From positions 2,542,001-2,606,000 of the forward strand of contig JAQGEQ010000380.1 of assembly GCA_034620365.1 (NCBI GenBank): a stretch of DNA of 64,000 nucleotides, written 5' to 3'. Numbering within the stretch: position 1 is the stretch's first letter; each line of letters opens with the position of its first letter. The notes below the pieces were generated by a model. The model was not told where the DNA came from and did no database searches. It saw nothing but the letters and a program-made list of their open reading frames with translations. Made by a program: the position numbers and the translations under genes. This DNA is from Pegea sp. RAD2-039. Taxonomy: Eukaryota > Chordata > Thaliacea > Salpida > Salpidae. Positions 28,723 to 45,925 of this stretch are shown here, in pieces.

Positions 28723-31282
28723 ATTATGTTTAGATATCGTGTGTTTGAAATATTCAACAAACAGAAAAACATTACTATACAAACTAAATCAAGAAAAGAA
28801 AAATAATAGATTTTAATATGAATTTAAGAAATAGATTTTATACAATTAAACATGTTTTTATAAAAGTTTATTTTAAGAATTTGATCTTTTAAGTATATTT
28901 TATACAATATTTATTAATTATCATAAAAAATGTTACTTCTTACTATTAATATACTTATGGTACTTACTAAAATATATTAACCTATTATAAGAAGAATAAA
29001 TTTTTTAACTTACAAATCTGATGCTAATAACTAACTAATATAATTAAACAATATATAAAACTTATCAACTACTATTTATAAACAGTATCAAAATAACTTG
29101 TTTTATTTTTAACTGATAAAATTTATATATTATGCAAGAAATTTTTTCATAAACAGTTCAATCAAAATAAAGATTTAATATAATATATGAGCCTAAGGTT
29201 AAAATTATAAGATAATATCATCAACAAACTATAATTAAAATAATGATAACTAAAATCATAACAATATTTCATATGAATGTACAATAACATAACAATAAAA
29301 GAAAAGTTTTTGAAAAACCACTTTAATTAACACTACATAAAATTACTTTTAAATTACTTTCAAAAAAATTTTTAGTTTTCATTAATAAAGGGATTTAATA
29401 TAAAGTTAAACTTAACAAATTATAATTAAACAAAAAAGTATATCTAAATTAGTATGAAAAATGAAAGAAATGAGACAATGCATTGTGAATCATAAGTAAA
29501 ACAATCATGCATACCATCATGATACAAAAACCTATGATTTAAATGCTAAATTTTTAAACAAAAAGAAAGTTAAAGTTAACAAACTTCTTTACTAAATAAT
29601 ATTAAAATAAACTAACTAACTTTCTACCACTTATTATCAAGAAAAAATTATAAAACCTGATTGTTGTAGTCAACACTCATTACTTTTACACATTTTTATA
29701 TTTTCTAACATCAATTTGACAACTGTAAGGTGATAAAAAAGTATTTATAATAATATAGACATGATGTGAGAAATAAATTGTACTATACTGCTTTTATACA
29801 GCAAAAATGAGGTTACATTATCCTGAAATCATTTCCAAGTTTGTTTTAATTACACTTATAAAAAATTATGTTTATAATAAATTTAAAACTTAAAAAACAA
29901 ACATATAAACCAAAGAAAAATGTTTAAGGTTTAGAATCAATAATATTTAAGCTAATAACTATTTTTTAAATAGTATAAAATTTTCAAAGCAAGTAATTTG
30001 AACTCTTTTTCTAAATAATAAAATAATGTATAAAGATGGACTCATATAGTTTAAATAATCTTTTTCAAACACAATACTTTAAAAAGAATAAAAATTTTTT
30101 TAAAAAGAATAAGGGTTATGTAATTCACAAAAAGGGAACACCACGAGTGAAGCATTTAAGCATTTATGTCTAATTTGTGTCAGCGTAATTTGAGGTTCAA
30201 AATTCTAAGTTTTTGTCCAAAACGATCAAAAGGAAAATTGTCACTAACTACAATTATTTTTCTTAATATTCATTAAAATAATTATTGAACTAATTTTAAT
30301 AAAATAAAGATTAAAAATAAAGTTTAAAATTATTAAGTTTAAATTCATAATGTAAGTCTACTGTAAGAGAGGGTGGTTACTTGGCTACTAAAAGTTTAAA
30401 GCTTTGAATCTTTTTAAAGATAATACAAATTTGTTGAACAGATTGGTATTTTTTCACTCTAACAATACTTTAATCAAATATATCGTATACTTTGTATAAT
30501 GAATAAAATTCAAAAAGTAACTAAAAAACTGTATCCTAATTTGATCAAAGAGCTGACCTTTTAAAAATCTTTTAAAAATTGTTTAGATATAACGATTAAA
30601 ATGTTTAAATCTTAATTTCAAATAAAAAAAATTTCTCAAAATTATAATCTTTCTGAACATAAAACTCTTCAAACCAAGAAACAAAGTAATTATGCGAAAT
30701 AGTCATAATTAATATATAAGTTACCAGGATTTTTCAAATCTACAAACTTCATTTTCAAGCTTAGAACTTTAATTCGATGTGATGCTAGATTACTACCCAA
30801 AATTGTTGTTATTTAAATGATTGATTGTTAGATACAGTCTTAATTTAATATCAGTACTAGTTTGGTTTTGACTAACTAGCTTAACGCAGTTTTATTTTAA
30901 TAATCTAAAGTAATTTTTTCATATGATTTTTAAAGCAAATTAAAGTATTTTTTATACAATTTAAGAGTTTAAAAACAACAATACTAGCTCGTTTTATTTT
31001 GCAAAAAAGTTTTAATTTCTTATAAACATTTAAAGAACTATTTATGTATGATATTACATTAACTATAGACGAGTTTTACGTTTACTAATGACACCACTAA
31101 GTCAGGAAATTTAAGTATCTGTGTTTTAGCTTTTCAACATCAAAAACCATCTTAATACAAATTTCATCGATAATTTTCTTTTAAGATCTTTATGATGATC
31201 ATAATGCACAGTATTCTAACATGATTAAGAACATCATATTGGCACTTGATTGTATGAAAATTCATAAAAGAAACACAAAAAA
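28723..31282. other. Intergenic between SLC18B1 and SMG1
   Basis: This is very AT-rich with no coding exon recognised. Both flanking genes are on the minus strand, so the left part should hold the SMG1 promoter and 5' UTR, and the right part the SLC18B1 3' UTR. I saw no long repeat. Confidence 0.6.
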
Positions 31283-34200
31283 TTAATCAACTAGAAGAGG
31301 TCTTCGTTCTTCATCAGTTTCTAATTTTCTTTTTCTATATATTTTCAGCATAATACCAAGAAAAAACTAAAACAATTAATATTTGATTAAAAGCTTATAA
31401 AATAATCAACAATAATTTGGTTTTAGTTAGAGTACACTAAATTATATTAATAAAAATATTTTTATTTAGAAAACTTACCAATAACAAAAGAATTAATGAG
31501 AAAACACCAGTTGAACCCTCAAACTTCAATTTAGAAAGCATAATAGAGCCTATGGCTGGCCCTGCTATATCACCAACCGAATACGCCATGTTCCATAAGC
31601 CAGACATTAGCCCATATTTAGCTAGTTCAGTTTCTTTTAGTTTGAGATCACTGAAATTATAACAGTCATCAGCACTTAAAAATACAATTTTTCAGATATC
31701 TGCCTATTTAATTTCAGTATAAAAGTTCATTAAATCAATAAAAAAAAACTTCAACGATTTTTGTATCTTAAATTAACTCAATGCTCTTAAAAAGTCATTT
31801 CTCATTTCATTTATCAAATTATCACTCTAGACATTTTTACATATTTTCGTTGTTTTATGATTCAGACAAGTAAATTCAAAATATTGCTATCTTACTGGAA
31901 TCATAAGGCTGAACACTATTTAAATATTTGTTCCAGAAATATAGAGACAAATATATGAAATGAGTAGCCGAAGATGGAAGACTTACTTGTAAGCATCTTG
32001 TGACAATCGAAATGTTTGAACTAGAATAGCTCCGTAAAATGATGAGTTCATGACTTGGGCTAAATACACTAACCACTTCCTTTGTTTTTCCCAACCAAAA
32101 AGTTTTTTTAAAAAAGAAACAGGTCCAAATATGGCAAATCCACACGCCATAAATATAAGACCTAATTCCATGCAGTAAAATTTCGGCCTTTTAAATTAAA
32201 TGAAAAGATGTTAGAAGTTTTACCTATCATCTTTACTATATGAAATATTTATATGATTAAAATACTTTAGAATCAAACTTCTGTTTTAAAGATGATAGTT
32301 ATTAAATCAAAATCTAATATTTAAGGAATAGGAAAACTATAACATCAAATATTTTTAATACTAACCATCTATCACATATGTACCCCCAAAACGGCGACAA
32401 TAATGAATAACAAATGGCCCCAACGACACTAAATAATCCAATCGATAAAGAATCCATTTGAAACTAATCATTGAAACAGAAAAATACGTTAAAACCTTGA
32501 AGTAAAATACAAATAAGATTATTGTTTTATAGGTTAACAAAAACGTAAATATAAAATGATTTCAAAGTTTATAAACTTAAAGTTAGAATCCAAAAATTAA
32601 AATTATATGAGAAAGAGAAAGTAATCTCAACAATCGAATACTTACTTCTTCATCAAGAAACTTAGGAACAAAAGCAACGATAAAACTTGACATCATAAAA
32701 CTCATACTAACAACAAGAAAACAGAATGAGCCTGATAGTGATAACAGAAGATAAACTGGTGGAACAGAGGATGCGAACTTTTCAACTGTGAATTTTGTAA
32801 AACAGAATTTAAATTAAAGAAGTGAATATTATAAACTCTTCAGTTTGTAACTTAGCAGCTTTTCATGTCTTTTTATTTCGTTGTAGCCTTAAATCAAAAT
32901 ATAGATAAAATAAGAAAAGTTTACTTCGATCTGAAGGTAAAAAGATGTAACACAGCAACGTAAGGATGGCTTGCATGGAACCAAGAACTATAAAAGGTAG
33001 TGGATAACCACCAACCTGTTGGAAACTAAGTTTTAAGAACTCATAAAAAAGTAAAATTCGATTTTTTTATTTACTTTAAACAGTCCTCCGCCTATAATAG
33101 GTCCAAGCATACTTCCAATTACTATAAGCCCTTCGGACATACTTATAACTGTAATAGATCTGTTACCAAATTCATGAAAAATAATTGCAAACATTGCTGT
33201 GTAAGATGCATTGATTCCAAAACCCATATACATTCGACAAATAATCGATAAGATAAAAAAAGTTGTAGCTGACGTTTTAAAAATAAAACTGTAAAATAAT
33301 TTTATAAATTAATTATGTTTAAACATTCTTCTTTTTATTTATGATATCATTAATTTAGTAAAAGGAATTTTTACTCGCTATATATTTCTATATAGGTAAA
33401 TACTGAATTTTTAAACTTTTTGACAAGCGGAAATCTACGTTTTACAACTCAAAAATATTATGTCTGTAATATTTTTCTTAAATTTTAATCACTTCTAAAA
33501 TTTCGAAGAGAAAATTACTAATTTCACATTTATTGAAAATAAGTGGTTATTCTAAATTTAACTAAGAGATAAAAGTTATATCATAAACCATCAAATTATG
33601 TACCCGAAACAAAGGATGCTCACAAAACTCCACAGCATTCCACTGACTACACAAAACTTCGCTCCAAGCACTCCGACCTAAAGATTATTAAAAGATTTAC
33701 TTACCAAAAATGTCATTGTTCAAAACTATTTTTATTGCAAACAACAAATTCGTTGTTTCAAAAACCAGCTGTACTTGATTAACAGGTAGGCTGCTTGGTA
33801 AAAATCATTTTTAATGAATTATTTATAACAACATCAAAGAAATCTCTTTGTATTTAATTTTCTCCGGTACACCCTCATTAACTATAAAAAATGTCACTTA
33901 TGTATTTAACGTAGATCATGAAGACAATTAATCTTTTACTTGTTTGTTTTGGTAAAACTTTTGTTTAAAAACTATTAGAACATAATATAAAGTCTGTGAC
34001 GAATTTGTATTAAATAAGTTTTAAAGTTATTTATCTAACTTATTGAATGCATGGCTGCAGATTACAAATCACGCAGCTCTTAAAGTGAACAGCTGCATAA
34101 AATTAATAAAAAGTTCTTAAGAAAACCAGTTACATAAATAATGTAAATAAAAGGAACATTACAGATAAGTAAAGAGAAGTTTTCATTAATCAACAACTCA

Positions 34201-35012
34201 GTTTTATGAGATTTTTCAATAATCTCATTAACTAACCTTAGAACCAATAATGTAAGCGGCAAACAATCCAGCAGTAGAGTAAGCAGAGAATATTAAACCA
34301 ATATATAGCTCACTAAGACCTTTATTAGAAGCCTAGATATAAATACATAAAAATATGAACAACTATTTAATGGAGTTTAATTTTAAAAACAAACCTTATT
34401 AAAGATAGACAAATATAAGAAAATTAATTGAGTATTATATCAAAGTAATAATTAACTTAGAATAACTTAATTTTTTAAAATCTAACCACAAAATTTAAAA
34501 GCAATTCTTGCAATTCTTGTTTTACTATATTATATATTTTTAAGTAAAACTTAATTTTATAAAAATTTAACTCATAATTTATTAAACAAAATAAATCTTT
34601 TAAATAGTAAAAAAACAACTCACAACCACTGAAAAAAAGGGTGCAATACAGGTAAACCCAATAGCATCACTCACAGAGAGTAAAAATAAAGCAAGAAAAA
34701 TTTTTCTCTGTTTCTTGTTAAAATTTTTGAAAGTTGCTATAAATCCTGGATTATCATCTGGCATCTGCTATAAAGATTAATCTAAATTATAAGATTTCAT
34801 TTACTAGTTGGTAAAATACATAGAATATCTTTATCAATCCAACTAATATTAATGTATTAACATAAATGTTAAATAATAAATTTTTAAAATGTAATCAATA
34901 AATTAGTTTTAATAAATGAATGTATAAATGCTTATCTAACTTGGTGAGGTTCTATTTCGACATCAACTCCTTCAATATATTCAGAATTATTTTGATTTTC
35001 GTGGACGTTCAT
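31283..35012 (-). CDS. SLC18B1: SLC18B1-like vesicular transporter (major facilitator superfamily)
   Basis: At least 11 minus-strand exons assemble into a 12-helix major facilitator protein resembling SLC18B1, the vesicular polyamine transporter of mammals. The start at 35012 opens a hydrophilic N-terminus (MNVHENQNN), directly preceded by a TTTTTTAG acceptor. Then come a first helix (FLALFLLSVSDAIGF, about 34690), a second (ELYIGLIFSAYSTAGLFAAY, 34280) and VGVLGAKFCVVSGM (33650). The family block SEGLIVIGSMLGPIIGGGLF is at 33080-33140, and later helices include LMSGLWNMAYSVGDIAGPAI (31560-31620). The last exon (about 31283-31366) adds FFLGIML and a short cytosolic tail with ERRPLL, an acidic dileucine signal like the EEERTTLL of the human protein. 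The stop codon is at 31283-31285. The substrate in this animal is inferred from the family only. A more distant SLC18-like assignment cannot be excluded. Confidence 0.85.
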
Positions 35013-38000
35013 CTAAAAAATACATTTGATATTAAATTATGGGTTCAATAGATATCTTAAAAACTGTCATAATTTGATACAAGTATGAAAAAATTAATTC
35101 TTAATACATATAAAGACTAAAACAATTATAACGGTTTCTTCTTTCTATTTTTAATTTTATTCTAATCAATAAGAATACTTGAAAAACTTTTTAAGCTTTT
35201 TTTAACTAATAAAGGACAATTTAATGTTAATGATACATTCGTAGTGTGACATCTACAATATTGGAATAAAACTTATTGAACTTTATAATTTAAGAGCTAA
35301 ATTAAATTTCAACTTTTAATAATTATAATTAATATAAATTTTACGACCAAGACAACTAAACAATAGAATTAACCTACAAAAAATAATATGCTAGTATTAT
35401 AAAATTACTTTAATTAAACATAGAAGAATATAAAATCAGATGGATTTAGTTAAAAAATCTTAATTAAAAAAGAGTTATGGATAAAAATCATTATTTTATT
35501 ACACTTCAATTGTTCAAGTTTAAATTATGAACCTTATAATTTTTGAATAACAGCAACATTACAAATAACTGTATTATTTATATAAAGAAATTCAAAAACA
35601 AAACGACAAAACAAGTGCTAATAATAAATCATAACAATTCATATATCAATAAATTTAGGATATAACTAACTTATTACAATTTACATAATGATAATATTTT
35701 ACTTTTAACTTCAACAGGTTCATAAATAAAGTTAATAGACTAAAAAAGTTTAAATATATTGAATAACAAAAAATTACAGATAGATAATGTAAATTTGAAG
35801 TAGAGAGTGTGACAAGCTTTATGCTTACATCAAAACGTGTTTACACTTGCCATTAAGCATGACGAACGATAATCAGTCCTGTGTAGATAATTTCGCACAT
35901 TACTAATTTTAGCCATTTATAAGTATGTCATGACTTTAGCGAATATTAACCAAAAGTTACCAGGGTATTTTTTAAAGATTTTTACCTAATTGGCTAAATT
36001 TTACCAAAGTTCGTACTTTTCAAAAATCATTTTGCAAAGAGTCTTTAGCACTCTCGAGCAAAAATCTTATTTGAATGATCTTAGATTAGATGAAGCTTAT
36101 GTATAAGTCAATGCTTTTCAGCCTGCTCTATAAACCTCAGCGGGTTATTAAATGAAAAGTATCGGTATATATCATAATGCAATTTCAACTTAATTAATTT
36201 GAACGGCGTCCAAAAATTTAAATGTTGATGATTATCTTAATGTAGCTTTTTTTATTAGTCAGGTATCACTTGAATAGAATCAATAAGGCTTCCAGCAAAG
36301 TTGAATTTTCCAAATAGATTGTATTCTTCTGGTCTAAAGTCTTTGAGTATTAGTGTACAAAATAAGTTATTGAAGATTTTCTTTTATAAACGTTTCATTT
36401 TTTCACTAATTTATAATGTTTGATTATACTTTAACAGAACAGTTATAATAAATTTCTCAGTTTACTTAATATATGAGTTTGTTGTTTGATTTTTTTGTTA
36501 GCTTAGTTAATACACATAAAAAACTATAAAAAAATGAAGGATATTCTGACTCTTGGCTTTAACATTAGTCCTTATGATAATCAAATAAATAAAAAAAAAA
36601 TTATGTTTATCAACTCTTTTTAAACTACTAGGTTATCACTTTAAACAAAGTTTTATTACATTAACTATTATCAAAATCCTGCTTTAAATCGCTGTTCACA
36701 TATTGTATTTATTTTTGTTCATCAAAAATATTCAGTATAAAATATTGTAATGATATGATAATTTATTGAAATAAATTAACATAATAAATAGGCTTATTAT
36801 CTTATACAGTAATTATACTTTTAATGTTTGTTTTAAGAAGAAACAAAAGTTCGTCTCTAATCAAATACAATGAACAGAAATATTAAAAGAAAAATTTAAT
36901 ATTTTTAGAAAAGTTAAGAATTTTTTTTACTTCAAGCATGCCTGCTAAACGTAAACATCTGGACATAAGCCAAATACATGAATCACCTTATTCAAAAAGG
37001 TCACGAAGAAGCCTCTTAAACCAGCTGATTAAACACAAGTAAAACTTTCTGAAAGAAAAAAAGTTAAAGAGTAAATTTGTACAACTAGTGTAAAAGCATT
37101 TCAAAAGCTGCAATAAAACGCTTTTAATAAATCTAATGAAAATTATTAATTTCTTACTTCAGCAATCGGCCAAATAATGCTTCCAGCTAATTTTTTTCTC
37201 AAAATAGAAGGTCATCTTGAAAATAATTTGTTTTAAGTCATAATGATTTCTTAGTCAACAGTGACAAAGCTAATTTTGTATAAATAGCTTTTTAAATCAT
37301 GCCGTGTATCTTCTTGTTGTAAAATTTCAAATTTATTTTATAATGAGCAAAATTTAATTTTGTAAGATTATTATCGTAACTTCATATCATAGCTTTTTAT
37401 TAGCTTTCTAATCATAAAATAAAATTGACTAAATACTCGTATTGAAAAAATTTATTTTGTACTTTAGTTATGATTTCTTTATAAGAAAAAAAGTTTAATC
37501 AAATTATCCCTTGTAATTATTAAATATTGTTAATCTTAATATATTTTTCGAAATAGATTTAACATATAGTAAAAAACAGAATAGTTAGAGGTGAGAGACT
37601 TTTTAACAAAATCTCTGACGAAATTGTATTTTTTTAAAATTGGCCTTCAACTTTTTTCATTTTTCTATATTTGTAAAAGTAGTTAAGTTATGGAATAACA
37701 TTTTTACAAACATTTAAATAAGATTTATTTTGTAATATTTTTTTTACGTTTTAATATTAAAAAAGATGCTGTTAGTTGTAATATTTTAATAGCCTGTTCA
37801 GATTTTACGTTTTTATATCCTATTTGTAGTTATTGTTTTTAATTCACAGCTATGCTGGTGATATTATGACTTTTTACTATTAAGTCTTTTATATGTGATG
37901 AATAATTACCATTTCATTTTTAACTTAAATTAAATTTTTACCAAATTAACTTATTATATTTTTACTTATTTATATTTTTGATTATTGATTATTATTGTAA

Positions 38001-38150
38001 TTACAAATGAGTGAAACTTAGTTTTTATTATTATTTAAGAATAATATTATATTAATCTATAAAAGCTAATTTTTATTTATAAGTTTATAATTTACTTTCA
38101 ATAAATATGTTTTGTTTATTTTTTGGTTCTTATAGAGTTACAGTTTTTAA
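35013..38150. other. Divergent intergenic region between SLC18B1 and DNAJC8
   Basis: About 3.1 kb of AT-rich DNA lies between the SLC18B1 start (minus) and the DNAJC8 start (plus), so it should carry both promoters. The only coding-like item is a 34-codon basic reading frame at 36938-37042, listed separately. No repeat family was recognised. Confidence 0.55.
36938..37042 (+). CDS. Possible short basic ORF or first exon, unknown
   Basis: A 34-residue frame starts MPAKRKHLDISQ and continues through YSKRSRRSLLNQL to a stop at 37040-37042. It stands out because it is less AT-rich than its surroundings, is rich in Lys/Arg like a nuclear localisation signal, and follows a T-rich stretch. A potential donor (GTAAAA at 37039) overlaps the stop, so it could be the first exon of a longer gene whose other exons I cannot find. 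I do not recognise the protein. Chance is a real alternative. Confidence 0.25.
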   Translation: MPAKRKHLDISQIHESPYSKRSRRSLLNQLIKHK

Positions 38151-40447
38151 ATGGCATCAAAAGATAAATCTGAAGCTAACTCTGATGAAGCATTTGCTAA
38201 GTACCTAACTGAGGTACCTAACTTCTTGATTTTTAATTGTTAAATGTTAATAATCATGAATAACATTTGTTGAAGAGCTTATGTATCTCTTAATATTATT
38301 TTTATTCTTACTCCTATTTCAATAACTTAGTTGCTTTTTTTAACATATATATTATATCGATGATTTGATTGCTTAAATTTTTTTAGATATTTTTTATTGC
38401 ACTAAGTTTTATTTGAAAATTGAATTTTAAAACTAAATTTTTTTTATTTTTTTAAAAATTCATAAAATAAAACTTAAGAAACTTTAATCTTAATAGATAT
38501 AAGTAAATACTTATGATTTATAACTTATATAAATATAAGGCAAAATTATCCAATGTTAAAAATAAAATCTATATTAATTAATCTATGTTATAAGCATAAC
38601 TTTCTACATAAAAATTGTAAAGATGCATATACTAAATCTACATGCTTGATAATTCAGGTAAAGCAAATTGAAGAAGCTGATAAAGTTTTAACTTCTGATC
38701 AGCAAATTGCTCGCCTCAATAGACCAGGCTCAAAATATTTTAATATGAACCCTTTTGATGTTTTACAAGTAAGCTTTATTAGATAATTATATTTATATAA
38801 ATTTAACCAGTTATTAGATTGTCTTCATAATGTAAGTTTGCTAACTAATATAGAGATCAAAGCATAAAAGCTAAAAAAGTTGAACTAAAAGCAATAATTT
38901 GTAGTTTTTATATACTTAAAGTTAATAACTAATAATAATAAATATAATTGTTTAAGATTTTGGATGTTTTAAAACTTCCTATTTTTGTTTCCCTACATTT
39001 CTATTTCTCTACAACTTTTCTTCTCATCTAATATACTAATTGTTTTAAAAAATTACTTTTTGATATATTTCTTGTCTGTGGCAATTATGAATTTTTTTGA
39101 AAGCTTCTTTTAAACTTTATAAACTCTTATCATTGCTTAAAAAGAACATTTATAATTTACACCATTTTTTATTGTTTTATATTGCTGCAATATAATAATG
39201 CAATCAAGCAGTATATAATGAAATTGCCAAAATATTCTTGCTGAAAGTATGAACTTATTATGTTTATAATATTGACATCTTTAGAGTTTTAGTCTTAAAA
39301 ATATCTTTATATTGTTTAAAATCCATTTGAATCAAATTATTTATTTGAAATATCTTTTCTAAAGTACTTTTTGAAAGCTTTCAAATAACTTAAATATCAA
39401 TCTAAGTATGCGTTTTCATAATTACAAGTTTTGTCTGAAATCTTCTTAAGTGTTCAAGACTAGATTAAAGATTCTTATTTAACAATTAATGTAACTAAAA
39501 AATCAAACTTTTAAGTCTAGAGTTGTTGTGATTATATCAACTATGCTCACTGATTAACTTTATCATATAGTTTTGAAGATATTTTTGTTATTTTATCTTA
39601 TAATTATATGCCCAGGTTTCTCCTGAGACGTCTAATGAGGAAGTAAGGAAGAAATATCGAAAATTATCTATCCTGGTTCATCCTGATAAAAATCCTGAAG
39701 ACAAAGAAAAAGCTCAAAAAGCTTTTGATGGTAGTTTCAAAAACATTTCCAAACTCAACTGTTATGATGCACGATTTTTTTCATTTATTTTTTATTAAAA
39801 TCTATTTTTAGCTGTCAAGAAGTCCTGGGAGACTTTGAACTCTGAAAAGGCTCGAGAAGAATGTCTTAATGTAGTGCAAGACGCCAAGGAAAGATTAGAT
39901 ACAAAATTGAAGCAAAAAAAGAAGAAGTTAAAAAAAGAAGGAAAGTCGTCTGAAATACCTGAAGATGACCCTTTCACTGTAAGCTCATTAAAAAAAAGTC
40001 CGTCATCTGACGACTCGTGTCTTCTTTTAAAATTTGAGTTGACACTGATCTGTAAAGTTGTAAAAGAACATTTTTCTTTTTATAGTGATGTTGATCTTTT
40101 TTGTTTGTTGCAGTATCAGAAAGAGTTGCACAAAGAGACGTGTAAGCTCTTTGCGGATCTAGCTGTTGTAAGGAAAGAGCTGGAAACGCGACAGATGAAC
40201 GAAAAGAAACGACAGCGTGAACAAGAGATGAAACAACAAGAAGAACTAAAGATGAAAAAAGAATGGGATAAAAATTATGAGGTTCATATTTGTAGTTGCA
40301 AAACTCATAAGAAATTTAAATTTCTAGGAGAGCCGAGAAGAACGTGTCAGTAGCTGGCAGGACTTTACAAAAACCGCAAAAAAAAGGAAAAGCTCCAAAG
40401 CTTCAAAACCTTTTAAACCCCCAAAAGTGAAGATGGAAAAACGATGA
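38151..40447 (+). CDS. DNAJC8: DNAJC8, spliceosome-associated J-domain protein (6 exons)
   Basis: Six exons give a protein of about 248 residues, near the 253 of human DNAJC8, a nuclear J-domain co-chaperone linked to the spliceosome and SR-protein kinase. Exon 1 (38151-38213) reads MASKDKSEANSDEAFAKYLT. Exon 2 (about 38659-38768) has the family block NRPGSKYFNMNPFDVLQ. Exon 3 (about 39616-39730) carries the J-domain core with LSILVHPDKNPED, so the HPD motif that stimulates HSP70 is intact. Exon 4 (39812-39978) is Lys-rich, exon 5 (40114-40280) is a charged coiled coil, and exon 6 (40328-40447) ends FKPPKVKMEKR. Every junction keeps frame with GT-AG borders. A TTCTTATAG acceptor lies 15 nt before the ATG. 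PEX2 follows on the same strand 345 bp downstream. Confidence 0.95.
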
Positions 40448-40549
40448 ATCTTCCAGTTTATTTGTTGTTAAATGGGACTGTACTTCAAATGTGTTCGACA
40501 ATTGTACATGTTTAGACATGTGATCTGTTTTTATGAGAGTTCTTTCAAA

Positions 40550-40555
40550 AATAAA
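40550..40555 (+). promoter_or_regulatory. Poly(A) signal of DNAJC8
   Basis: An AATAAA hexamer lies about 100 nt after the DNAJC8 stop codon, at a typical distance for 3' end formation, before the PEX2 start at 40793. Another AATAAA-containing run lies near 40690. Confidence 0.5.
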
Positions 40556-40792
40556 ATCTCTTTCAGCTAATTAGATATTGAACATTTAATTGTCAGATGA
40601 CTTTTTGTTGTTAGCTTGTTTTTTCAGATTTTGTACATTTTCAATCTCAATTTTTTCTGAAAGCTAATTAATGCAAGGAACAAATTATCAATAAACAGAA
40701 AAATTGTTTTTTAATAAGATTACATTTATTTTTCGCTTTCATTATTTTATGTTTTACAACAGGTGTTTTGTTGAGTAATTAGGAATCTTGAT

Positions 40793-41808
40793 ATGTCATC
40801 TAATTCCAAACCACTAACAGCTCTTCGTGTATCACAACTAGATGTAAATGGACTTGATCAAAATATTCTAGATTCACTTAATTTGAAACTTCAAAATTGC
40901 TTAAAATATCCTTTTTTTGGTAAATTTGACGCCAGCAGGTTCGCACCCCACATTCGTACCTTACTTTATGCTTTCGTCAGCTACTTTGCATTAATAAAAA
41001 ACGGTCAAACAATTGGACAGAAGTTACTACAGTTACGGTTAGTAGTTAAAGAGTCTGTTGGTCACACATACAAATTATATAATTACAGATATGGTCACTA
41101 TAAAACTCTTCAACCTCTTTCAAAGACTCATTTGCATATACTTAACACCGCTTTAATCCTAATTTGCTGGAGGAAGTCTCTTTCTAACTCTTCACATTCG
41201 ATTACAATCGACAAATGGGGGAAATGGTTGGAACCTTTATATCACGCTGCTACCATCATCAACTTTCTCATTTTTTTATATAACGGAAAATATCAAAACT
41301 TATTACTTCGAATCTTAGGTGAGGTACATTCACATTTGTATTAATAAACATTTAGTTTAAATGCAGGAATTAGAAGTGTTCATGTGAACTCTTCCCCTTT
41401 ATCACGTTCCATCAACACCACCTTTCTTCGCCGTGAACTGGTTTGGAGGGGTGTAGCTGAATCTACTATGTTCATTTTATCTTTTATCAATTTGCATAAG
41501 ATACGACGTCACGTATCTCAGTTGATTTCTTCCTACAAGTCGAAAGGTAATTAATGAGCATCAGGAATTCTATTTAGATGTGAAATTCTGTAGGTGAGCA
41601 AGCTCCAATGAACTTTAATATATGTGCCTTCTGCCAGAAAACACCAATCATACCTCACCAAGGAAAATGTCTTCTGCATGTTTATTGTTACTACTGTGTT
41701 GCAGTTGCTATCAGCAATGACTCTAACACTAAATGTCCATCTTGTGAAGTTGTTATTGGAGATATTTTAAAACAATTGCCGTCTCAGAAACATATTGTTG
41801 AGAATTAG
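40793..41808 (+). CDS. PEX2: PEX2, peroxisomal RING E3 ligase subunit (3 exons)
   Basis: The three exons are 40793-41318, 41367-41546 and 41594-41808. They total 921 nt and encode 306 residues, against 305 in human PEX2. PEX2 is a peroxisomal membrane RING-finger ubiquitin ligase that, with PEX10 and PEX12, ubiquitinates the import receptor PEX5 for recycling. The N-terminal domain begins LRVSQLDVNGLDQNI and has hydrophobic helices around residues 50-70 and 115-175, then RELVWRGVAESTMFILSFIN, which matches the conserved late helix. The C-terminal RING has CAFC, GKCLLHVYCYYC and KCPSC, so all eight zinc ligands can be assigned. The first Cys-His pair is spaced C-x2-H rather than the common C-x-H. 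Introns are 47-48 nt. An acceptor-like TTTTACAACAG ends 30 nt before the ATG. The gene converges with ABCB7. Confidence 0.92.
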
Positions 41809-41926
41809 CTGATTAGCCGCCTAATTTCTAAATCAAATTTTACTTTTTTTATTTGATGCAAAATTTCGATAAAAAGTAAATTCATTAATAAATAATTAAA
41901 ATAAATTCAAAAAGCTTAAATTCAAG

Positions 41927-45925
<3,999 letters not shown>

